Source: Flavobacterium sp. JAS
GTDB lineage: Bacteria; Bacteroidota; Bacteroidia; Flavobacteriales; Flavobacteriaceae
Reading direction: 5' to 3'
DNA length: 64,000 nt
Assembly: GCF_020991455.1 (NCBI RefSeq)
Contig: NZ_JAJMOX010000001.1
Span: 484,907-548,906 of the forward strand
Shown: positions 57,463 to 64,000 of the stretch, in pieces
How positions within the stretch are numbered: position 1 is the stretch's first letter
Layout of the letters: each line of letters opens with the position of its first letter
The notes under the pieces: generated by a model
Seen by the model: the letters and a program-made list of their open reading frames with translations, nothing else
The model's database searches: none
Told to the model about the DNA's origin: nothing
Position numbers and translations under genes: made by a program

Positions 57463-59625
57463 TCACCTTTTCAATGAAAAATGACCTCTTAAAATGGGTT
57501 TAGTATTGTCAATTTTTAAGGCATACCAATAATCAGAAGCGGGTAGCGGATTTCTGTCCAAAGTTCCGTCCCACGTCATTTTAGAAGCATTTAATTGTGC
57601 GATAAATTTTCCGTATCGATCAAAAATAGTGACTTGTGCTTCCGGATAATATTCCATTCCGGTTACTTCCCAAACATCATTAAAAGTATCGTTGTTTGGA
57701 GTGAAAAACGGAGGAAAAACAAGAACTACAAACATTTGGGTTGTGCTGCCACAGCCACTTTTTTCTCTTACATAGGCAGTTTGTAATCCGCCTGGAACAT
57801 CATAAAATACATTTGAATTTTGAAAATTAGAACCGTCTACAGAATATTCAAAATAATCTTGTTCTTTGGTAAGATAGATTATAACTCTTGTTTCGTTTAC
57901 TTCAATACGAGATATTTCTGGTACAAGTCGTTCTGTAACAATAATTGTTTTTCGACTGGTACAGCTTTCGGGAGCAGGACTTGTAACATCAACGGTATAA
58001 GTTCCACCTTTTGAAGCAGGAATCGTTTGTGTTGTTTCTCCGGTATTCCATTTATAAATCATTCCGGCAACTCCAGCGTCAAGCGTAATAGTTTGAAATT
58101 GACACAAAGGCAATTCTTGGTCGGTAACAATCGGAGGAGTATAAATTTTAATATCTATAGGAGTACGAGTTGTATTGATACAGCCATTATTTGATGCCTC
58201 AGCATAATAAGTGGTATTCGCTGAAAGTGATGGTGTTGTAAAACTGTTACCTGTAAATAAGCTTGTACCGCCTGTTGATGTTGTGTACCAATTGATAAAG
58301 CCAATATTTGTGCTGGCCTGAATCGTTACTGATCCCGGACCGCAATTAGAATAGGTTGGTTGTGCAGCAACTGGAGTTGTAGGGGTCGCATTAACGGTTG
58401 CTGTAACTGATTTTCGATTTGATTCGCAACCGGCATCAACATAATATGTTGTAGTTGTTGTTATTGTAGGAGTTGTAAAAGTATTACCTGTTGTTAATGC
58501 TGTTCCTCCAGTGGCTGTTGCGTACCAGCTTATTGTTGCTCCAGTTGTTGCAGTGGCATTAAACGTAAAAGTTCCTGAATCACAAGCTGCATTTGGATTT
58601 GCAGATGGCGTAGCAACCGGAATTGTAATTTTTGTACTAGTGGCTATTTCTAATGGAGCCTCGCCAGCTGAGCCCCCATATTCAACAACATACCCTTTTG
58701 GCTGATATGCGTCACCTGAAACTAATGATCCTGTGTTAGATAAATCATTCCAGGAGCCACGTATTCCGATTCCGGGTTGCGTAATGTGGGCATAATCTTC
58801 GTCTCCTTGGTTGTTTGGTTCGCCTGTATTCCAAAAAGTATACGACATTACTGTTCCTGCTTCAGGACCTGTTACCCATTTCCAGACGCCTTCAGTTTCA
58901 GTGTCGCTTCCGCCAATCCACCCTGTTCCGGAGGCTTGTTCGCCACTTAGCTTAGCTTCATCGACAGATAAAAGAGTTGCCAGATATCCTTTAAGACCAT
59001 AATAAGTACTTGCTTCGGCAGCGGCTTTTGCATCAGTCCATCTAATACCAACGCTAGGAACGTATAAATAAAAATGTTGTGTAGACGGTAAATAATTGGC
59101 TGGGCCAATCGTTATAGAAAAAGTTTTTGTTCCGGAAGCTGTAGCTAATGAATTAGAAAATACAACATCTTTAATGGCGGCTTCTAAATCAGAATATAAA
59201 ACATTTCCTCCAGCGGCGTTTGATAAGGTCAATTTTCCTGCAGGCGCATCCCAACTTGTTGTAATTGATGGATGTGCTGCTGTATTTGAAAGCGTTAATT
59301 TGTCTAAACCACTAGAATAACCCGAAGAAACCTGAATATAAGCAGCCTGTGTTCCTGATTCCAGAGGATCGTGAGTAATTGTAATAGAAGTTACAATATT
59401 TATAAATGTTAACGGGCAATAAAATTGATCTCCTGTAGCTTTAATTACTGGAGGAGTTACTGCAAAACTTGTAGTGTTAATTTGTTTTTTGCCTGATTTT
59501 AAAGTGTCATTTTTTGTGACAATCAAATCTTTATTGAAAATTTTAGTTTTTTCGTAAGCGTATGATTGGGTTAAGCTTAAAGCAAAAAATAAAAGTGGTA
59601 TTTTTAAGAAATTAAAATTTTTCAT
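57463..59625 (-). CDS. T9SS type B cell-surface protein with C-type lectin domain
   Basis: This 720-residue secreted protein has a signal peptide (about 1-23) and a beta-rich region to about 180. A C-type lectin domain (about 185-318) follows, with the mannose-type EPN at 269-271 and WND at 292-294. Ig-like modules with repeated TTYYVDAG / NTTYYAEAS patterns occupy about 330-500. The C-terminal gliding/T9SS type B sorting domain (about 630-720) includes PPFFTPNNDTFNDVWEV and IFDRYGKFI. It should bind calcium-dependent sugars on the cell surface after export by the type IX system. The secretion machinery itself is not in the window. Confidence 0.9.
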   Translation of the reverse strand: MKNFNFLKIPLLFFALSLTQSYAYEKTKIFNKDLIVTKNDTLKSGKKQINTTSFAVTPPVIKATGDQFYCPLTFINIVTSITITHDPLESGTQAAYIQVSSGYSSGLDKLTLSNTAAHPSITTSWDAPAGKLTLSNAAGGNVLYSDLEAAIKDVVFSNSLATASGTKTFSITIGPANYLPSTQHFYLYVPSVGIRWTDAKAAAEASTYYGLKGYLATLLSVDEAKLSGEQASGTGWIGGSDTETEGVWKWVTGPEAGTVMSYTFWNTGEPNNQGDEDYAHITQPGIGIRGSWNDLSNTGSLVSGDAYQPKGYVVEYGGSAGEAPLEIATSTKITIPVATPSANPNAACDSGTFTFNATATTGATISWYATATGGTALTTGNTFTTPTITTTTTYYVDAGCESNRKSVTATVNATPTTPVAAQPTYSNCGPGSVTIQASTNIGFINWYTTSTGGTSLFTGNSFTTPSLSANTTYYAEASNNGCINTTRTPIDIKIYTPPIVTDQELPLCQFQTITLDAGVAGMIYKWNTGETTQTIPASKGGTYTVDVTSPAPESCTSRKTIIVTERLVPEISRIEVNETRVIIYLTKEQDYFEYSVDGSNFQNSNVFYDVPGGLQTAYVREKSGCGSTTQMFVVLVFPPFFTPNNDTFNDVWEVTGMEYYPEAQVTIFDRYGKFIAQLNASKMTWDGTLDRNPLPASDYWYALKIDNTKPILRGHFSLKR

Positions 59626-59733
59626 TTTATAAAAGTATCAATTTTATAATAACAAAAAAATAATTTTCTATTTGTAACAATTATAGATTCAATTTGCTGA
59701 AAAATAACAATTTATTGCAGTAAAATCCTTATT

Positions 59734-60276
59734 TTAAGTGCTTTTTGGCCAATTCAGTTTCTGGAATAAATCCCAAACAACAATTCCGGCACTTACGGCA
59801 ATGTTTAAAGAATGTTTGGTTCCTAATTGCGGAATTTCAATACAGCCATCGCAAATTGCAACCGCTTCCTGAGCTACGCCATAAACTTCATTCCCAAAAA
59901 CCAATGCATATTTCTGATCCTTTTCTACTTTAAAATCCTGAAGAAAAATAGCACTTTCAACCTGCTCAATAGCAAGCGTTAATACATTGTCTTTTTTTAG
60001 ATTTTCGATAACTTCCAATACATTTTCATGATGTTCCCAAGCTACAGTTTCGGTAGCGCCAAGAGCGGTTTTATGAATTTCTTTGTTTGGAGGTGTAGCT
60101 GTAATACCGCATAGAATTATTTTTTCGATCAAAAAAGCATCGGCTGTTCTAAATACAGAACCAATATTGTGTAAACTGCGAATATCATCTAACACTAAAA
60201 TTAGAGGAGTTTTATCTGATTTTTTAAAATCTTCAATTGATTTTCGATCTAGTTCGCTATTTTCCAGTTTTCTCAT
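59734..60276 (-). CDS. SpoU/TrmH family RNA 2'-O-methyltransferase
   Basis: This 180-residue protein is a SPOUT-class enzyme with motif 1 ILVLDDIRSLHNIGSVFRTADAF, motif 2 ALVFGNEVYGV and motif 3 CIEIPQLGTKHSLNIAVSAGIVVWDL, the trefoil knot that binds S-adenosylmethionine. It lacks the N-terminal substrate-recognition domain of some family members, so the target RNA cannot be named. The start is 21 bases after a terminator stem that ends the DUF1573 transcript, so it needs its own promoter or depends on read-through. Confidence 0.92.
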   Translation of the reverse strand: MRKLENSELDRKSIEDFKKSDKTPLILVLDDIRSLHNIGSVFRTADAFLIEKIILCGITATPPNKEIHKTALGATETVAWEHHENVLEVIENLKKDNVLTLAIEQVESAIFLQDFKVEKDQKYALVFGNEVYGVAQEAVAICDGCIEIPQLGTKHSLNIAVSAGIVVWDLFQKLNWPKST

Positions 60277-60298
60277 TTGTGTTGTATTCAGGTCATAA

Positions 60299-60328
60299 AA
60301 AAAGCCTCCAAAGATAAGGAAGCTTTTT
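60299..60328 (-). terminator. Terminator after the DUF1573 gene
   Basis: AAAAAGCCTCC (60299-60309) pairs with GGAAGCTTTTT (60318-60328) with one mismatch. On the minus strand it ends in a T run. Confidence 0.7.
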
Positions 60329-60355
60329 CGATTATTTTATTTTGTTTTTCTCAGA

Positions 60356-60778
60356 TTAGCTTTTTACTGGATCTGGTAAAACTGTACCTTTAATTGTAAG
60401 TACTTTTGTTGGTTGTCCTTCAGCATTAGAAGTAACCGTTACTGTTTTTGTAAATGCACCAACTCTGTCAGTAGCATATTTTACACCAATAATACCTTTA
60501 GCACCTGGAGCGATTGGCTCTTTTGGAGTTGTTGGTACTGTACAACCACAAGATCCTTGTGTGTTAGTAATGATTAATGGTTTAGTTCCGTTGTTTACAA
60601 AAACAAATTCACGTTTTCCATCAGCATTGTGAGCGATAGTTCCGTAGTCAATAGTTTCTGTTTCAAAAGCCATTCCAGCACCTTCAACTTTAGCAACTTT
60701 AGCTTTTTTAGTGCTTTGAGCGTTAGAAGCTGTAATTCCAACTACAGCTAACATAGCAATTAAGATTATTTTTTTCAT
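60356..60778 (-). CDS. DUF1573 family periplasmic protein
   Basis: This 140-residue protein has a signal peptide (cleavage after SNAQ) and the DUF1573 immunoglobulin-like fold: FETETIDYGTIAHNADGKREFVFVN, then KPLIITNTQGSCGCTVP, then GIIGVKYATDRVGAFTKTVTV. The paired cysteines in SCGCT are the family hallmark. It is abundant and secreted in many Bacteroidota, but the function is unknown. It has one of the best promoters in the window and its own terminator, so it is probably well expressed. Confidence 0.9.
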   Translation of the reverse strand: MKKIILIAMLAVVGITASNAQSTKKAKVAKVEGAGMAFETETIDYGTIAHNADGKREFVFVNNGTKPLIITNTQGSCGCTVPTTPKEPIAPGAKGIIGVKYATDRVGAFTKTVTVTSNAEGQPTKVLTIKGTVLPDPVKS

Positions 60779-60808
60779 CTTTTTAGAGTCTTTGTTTTAA
60801 TTATTGAA

Positions 60809-60837
60809 CAAATCTATATAAAATTCTAATATCTCAA
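60809..60837 (-). promoter_or_regulatory. Promoter of the DUF1573 gene
   Basis: On the minus strand TTG (60837-60835) and TAGATTTG (60816-60809) are 18 bases apart, fitting the Bacteroidota consensus. The leader to the ATG is about 24 bases. Confidence 0.62.
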
Positions 60838-60939
60838 CTTAAAAATTGCTTAAAATATTTTAATTTTTGAACCGCTTCAATATTCCTTCAAAATATTATA
60901 AATTCGCTGTCTTAATTTTTCATTTAAAAACACAATAAT

Positions 60940-63546
60940 TTGGCAGCGAAAGAGAAAGTGGTGAAAGAAACACCCTTAATGAAACAGTACAACGAAATCA
61001 AGAGAAAATATCCTGATGCATGTCTGCTTTTTAGAGTGGGAGATTTTTATGAAACCTTCGGAGAAGATGCTGTCAGAGCGTCAAAAATCCTTGGAATAAC
61101 CTTGACAAAAAGAGGTGCGGGATCTGAAACCGAAACAGCGTTGGCAGGTTTTCCACATCATTCTATCAATACGTATTTGCCAAAATTGGTCAAAGCCGGA
61201 CTTCGTGTAGCGATCTGTGATCAGCTTGAAGATCCAAAAATGACCAAAACTATTGTGAAACGTGGTGTTACTGAATTAGTAACTCCCGGAGTTTCTTTAA
61301 ATGATGAAGTTTTACAATCAAAAACAAATAACTTTTTAGCATCCGTTTATTTTGCTAATAAAAGTATCGGAGTTTCCTTTCTTGATGTTTCTACCGGAGA
61401 GTTTTTAACAGCTCAGGGAAATGCTGAATACATAGATAAATTATTGCAGAATTTTAATCCTAGCGAGATCCTGGTTCCAAAAAATAATAAAATGGATTTT
61501 AAAGCTTCTTTTGGAGAAGATTTCCATACTTTTTATCTGGAAGATTGGATTTATAAAGAAGATTATGCTCTGGAAACCTTGACGAAACATTTTCAAACTG
61601 TTTCCTTAAAAGGTTTTGGTATCGAAGAGTTGAAAGAAGGAATTATTGCTTCGGGAGCAATTTTATATTATTTATCAGAAACACAACATAACCGCGTACA
61701 ACATATCACGGCAATTCATCGTATTGCAGAAGATGCTTATGTTTGGATGGATCGTTTTACCATTAGAAATTTAGAATTATACCACAGTTATAATCCAAAT
61801 GCGGTAACGCTTTTAGATGTTATCGACAGAACGCTTTCGCCAATGGGAGGACGTTTACTGAAACGCTGGTTGGCTTTACCTTTAAAAGATAGTGTTAAAA
61901 TTAAAAATCGTCATGACGTTGTCACGTATTTAAAATCAGATCCGGAAGTATTACAAAATATTCAATATCAAATTAAGCAAATTTCAGATTTAGAACGTTT
62001 GATTTCTAAAATTGCAGCCGGAAAAGTTTCGCCTCGTGAAATTGTTTATTTAAAAGAATCTCTGGATGCTATTATTCCAATAAAAACTTTGGCGTTGGCA
62101 AGTAAGCAGGAAGCAGTGAAAGTTATTGGAGATAGTTTACATGCCTGTGATCTTTTAAGAGAAAAAATAAAAATAACTTTAAATCAGGATGCGCCTGTAG
62201 CTATTGCTAAAGGAAATGCAATTGCAAAAGGGATTAGTGAAGAATTAGACGATTTACGTGCTATTTCTACTTCAGGAAAAGAATATCTTGAGGGAATTGA
62301 AAAAAGAGAATCGGAGAGAACAGGGATTTCTTCTTTGAAAATATCTTTCAATAATGTATTTGGATATTATATCGAAGTTCGAAATACGCACAAAGATAAA
62401 GTACCTGCAGAATGGATTCGTAAACAAACCTTAGTAAATGCGGAACGTTATATTACCGAAGAATTAAAAGAATACGAAACAAAAATTCTGGGCGCCGAAG
62501 AAAAGATTCATAAAATTGAAACGGAGCTTTTTGAGCAATTAATTGCCTGGATTGCGACCTATATTAAGCCGGTTCAGATGAATGCTAATTTGGTAGCACA
62601 GTTAGATTGTTTGTGCTCGTTTACGCAATTGGCTATCGAAAATCAATATGTATGTCCTGAAATCGATGAAACTTTTGAGCTTGAAATCAAAAACGGACGT
62701 CACCCTGTAATCGAAAAACAATTGCCGGTTGGAACTCCTTATATCGCCAATGATGTTTTCTTAGACAGAGAAACGCAACAGCTTATTATGATTACGGGAC
62801 CGAATATGTCTGGTAAGTCGGCTATTTTAAGACAAACGGCTTTAATTGTGTTATTGGCTCAAATGGGAAGTTTTGTTCCTGCTGATAGTGTGAGAATGGG
62901 AATTGTCGATAAAATCTTTACCAGAGTAGGAGCATCGGATAATATTTCGATGGGAGAATCTACTTTTATGGTCGAAATGAACGAGACAGCTTCTATTTTG
63001 AATAATATTTCTGATCGAAGTTTAGTGCTTTTAGATGAAATTGGTAGAGGAACGAGTACCTATGATGGAATTTCGATTGCCTGGGCTATTGCCGAGTTTT
63101 TGCACGAACATCCAGGAAGACCTAAAACATTATTTGCAACGCATTATCATGAATTGAATGAAATGACCGAATCGTTGCCTAGAATCCAGAATTATAATGT
63201 TGCAGTAAAAGAATTAAAAGATACCGTTCTTTTTGTTCGTAAGTTGATAAAAGGAGGAAGTGCACATAGTTTTGGAATTCATGTTGCAAAAATGGCGGGA
63301 ATGCCTCAAATTGTAATTTTGAAAGCACAGAAGTTATTAAAGAAATTAGAGAAGAATCATTCAAGCGATGCCTTAAACGGAGTAAAATCTGCCGCAGACG
63401 AAATGCAGATGAGTTTCTTTAATTTGGATGATCCTTTATTAGAAGAAATAAAAGAAGAAATCCTAAGTCTCGATATAAATGCGATAACTCCGGTTGAAGC
63501 ATTGATGAAGCTTAACGAGATTAAAAGGATGTTGGTTAAAAAATAA
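60940..63546 (+). CDS. mutS: DNA mismatch repair protein MutS
   Basis: This 868-residue mismatch sensor begins at TTG ([10 protein letters not shown]). The mismatch-binding Phe-x-Glu motif is in [11 protein letters not shown] near residue 39. The connector, lever and clamp follow in order, then the ATPase with [13 protein letters not shown] (Walker A), [14 protein letters not shown] and [16 protein letters not shown] (Walker B), and [10 protein letters not shown]. The C-terminal part is complete. No mutL is in the window. It stands alone, 149 bases before the tRNA genes. Confidence 0.97.
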   Translation: MAAKEKVVKETPLMKQYNEIKRKYPDACLLFRVGDFYETFGEDAVRASKILGITLTKRGAGSETETALAGFPHHSINTYLPKLVKAGLRVAICDQLEDPKMTKTIVKRGVTELVTPGVSLNDEVLQSKTNNFLASVYFANKSIGVSFLDVSTGEFLTAQGNAEYIDKLLQNFNPSEILVPKNNKMDFKASFGEDFHTFYLEDWIYKEDYALETLTKHFQTVSLKGFGIEELKEGIIASGAILYYLSETQHNRVQHITAIHRIAEDAYVWMDRFTIRNLELYHSYNPNAVTLLDVIDRTLSPMGGRLLKRWLALPLKDSVKIKNRHDVVTYLKSDPEVLQNIQYQIKQISDLERLISKIAAGKVSPREIVYLKESLDAIIPIKTLALASKQEAVKVIGDSLHACDLLREKIKITLNQDAPVAIAKGNAIAKGISEELDDLRAISTSGKEYLEGIEKRESERTGISSLKISFNNVFGYYIEVRNTHKDKVPAEWIRKQTLVNAERYITEELKEYETKILGAEEKIHKIETELFEQLIAWIATYIKPVQMNANLVAQLDCLCSFTQLAIENQYVCPEIDETFELEIKNGRHPVIEKQLPVGTPYIANDVFLDRETQQLIMITGPNMSGKSAILRQTALIVLLAQMGSFVPADSVRMGIVDKIFTRVGASDNISMGESTFMVEMNETASILNNISDRSLVLLDEIGRGTSTYDGISIAWAIAEFLHEHPGRPKTLFATHYHELNEMTESLPRIQNYNVAVKELKDTVLFVRKLIKGGSAHSFGIHVAKMAGMPQIVILKAQKLLKKLEKNHSSDALNGVKSAADEMQMSFFNLDDPLLEEIKEEILSLDINAITPVEALMKLNEIKRMLVKK

Positions 63547-63612
63547 TTTCAGATTTAAAGTTTAGGTTATCAGAAAGTTATAAAATAAGTGGATTTTTTT
63601 TTCAAAAAACGC

Positions 63613-63642
63613 TTGTGTAATTGAATAAATGTCCTAAATTTG
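63613..63642 (+). promoter_or_regulatory. tRNA operon promoter
   Basis: TTG (63613-63615) and TAAATTTG (63635-63642) are 19 bases apart, a full match to the consensus, 53 bases upstream of the first tRNA. Confidence 0.75.
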
Positions 63643-63695
63643 CACTCGCAATACGGAACAAGTAAAGTATTGTAGTTCTTACAAGAATTTGAAAC

Positions 63696-63768
63696 GCGAA
63701 AATAGCTCAGTTGGTAGAGCGCGACCTTGCCAAGGTCGAGGTCGCGGGTTCGAGCCCCGTTTTTCGCT
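63696..63768 (+). tRNA. tRNA-Gly (GCC)
   Basis: 73 bases fold as a standard cloverleaf. The acceptor arm is GCGAAAA / TTTTCGC, the D-stem GCTC / GAGC, the anticodon stem CGACC / GGTCG with loop TTGCCAA (anticodon GCC), and the T-arm has the loop TTCGAGC. The 3' CCA is not encoded. Confidence 0.95.
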
Positions 63769-63782
63769 CAACATCATACAAT

Positions 63783-63868
63783 GCTCGGATGGTGAAATTG
63801 GTAGACACGCTGGACTTAAAATCCAGTGAACAGCAATGTTCGTGCGGGTTCAAGTCCCGCTCTGAGTA
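63783..63868 (+). tRNA. tRNA-Leu (TAA)
   Basis: 86 bases with the long variable arm of a class II tRNA. The anticodon stem is CTGGA / TCCAG around CTTAAAA (anticodon TAA), and the T-arm has GCGGG TTCAAGT CCCGC. The acceptor GCTCGGA / TCTGAGT contains two G-T wobble pairs. It is 14 bases after tRNA-Gly. CCA is not encoded. Confidence 0.95.
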
Positions 63869-63870
63869 CT

Positions 63871-63896
63871 AAAGCCTCTTCTTTTGAAGAGGCTTT
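63871..63896 (+). terminator. Terminator of the tRNA operon
   Basis: AAAGCCTCTTC (63871-63881) pairs with GAAGAGGCTTT (63886-63896) around TTTT, followed by a T run. Confidence 0.9.
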
Positions 63897-63922
63897 TTTT
63901 ATTGTGCAAACTCGCGCAGTAT

Positions 63923-63951
63923 AAAATAAATTTGCGAAGTAAATTTATTTT
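63923..63951. repeat. Small AT-rich inverted repeat
   Basis: AAAATAAATTT (63923-63933) and AAATTTATTTT (63941-63951) pair around GCGAAGT, directly before the tandem repeat. Confidence 0.5.
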
Positions 63952-63952
63952 T

Positions 63953-64000
63953 AAGAATCTAAGAATCTAAGAATCTAAGAATCTAAGAATCTAAGAATCT
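63953..64000. repeat. Tandem 8-bp repeat AAGAATCT, at least six copies
   Basis: Six exact copies of AAGAATCT fill 63953-64000 and continue past the window edge, so the total number is unknown. The unit length is not a multiple of three. No gene start is visible nearby. Confidence 0.9.

Noticed and set aside
63953..64000. Possible CRISPR array
   Set aside because: The unit is only 8 bases with no spacers, so it is a simple tandem repeat.

Overview
The window looks like a chromosomal segment of a Flavobacterium-type bacterium (phylum Bacteroidota). The evidence is low GC content, promoters of the TTG / TAnnTTTG type, few Shine-Dalgarno sequences, and many lineage-typical families: PorP/SprF, DUF4403, DUF4249, DUF4270, DUF4907, DUF6089, gliding/T9SS type B C-terminal domains, a FolK-deoxynucleoside kinase fusion, and BamA with two OmpH/Skp chaperones. 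I see no insertion sequence, prophage or CRISPR array. Most of the window is core chromosome with small lineage-specific insertions.

Layout. 1-889 holds the N-terminal part of a DUF4403 lipoprotein. 1066-8187 is a tripartite MacAB/TolC-like export operon with two different adaptors, followed by a small membrane protein and tsaB. 9156-11512 (minus) carries an MscS channel, a helical repeat protein and a three-domain NifU protein. 11656-13173 has a PorP/SprF protein and a gamma-carbonic-anhydrase-like protein. 13266-18111 (minus) is a run of six genes: outer-membrane barrel, Kelch lipoprotein, DUF4907, LytS-type kinase, intradiol-dioxygenase-like lipoprotein and LytTR regulator. Facing it are a DUF4270 lipoprotein and an outer-membrane protein. 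After murI comes a short double-glycine-leader peptide gene (21802-21966). The envelope-assembly run 27735-22051 (minus) is DUF6089, uppS, bamA and two ompH genes, with nadK and a CBS protein upstream.

29670-40231 holds pdxJ, a TonB-dependent receptor/DUF4249 pair, an unknown lipoprotein, a hydrolase, a small membrane protein, then tig, clpP and clpX (protein folding and quality control in one stretch). 40865-44749 is an accessory cassette: a GlxA-type regulator diverging from six small VOC and SRPBCC proteins. 44913-63546 holds serB, GH3, DUF2797, a family 9 glycosyltransferase, AsmA, a hydrolase, sppA, the folK fusion, a T9SS-sorted C-type lectin protein, a SpoU methyltransferase, DUF1573 and mutS. 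tRNA-Gly(GCC), tRNA-Leu(TAA) and an 8-bp tandem repeat close the window.

The most unusual material is non-coding or very small. It includes two copies of a structured element (30396-30494 and 46247-46335) whose hairpin arms differ in sequence but keep pairing, a dispersed palindromic repeat (28801-28893 and 57362-57458), the double-glycine-leader peptide, and the alternating VOC/SRPBCC cassette. All family names come from reading the sequences; no database search was run.
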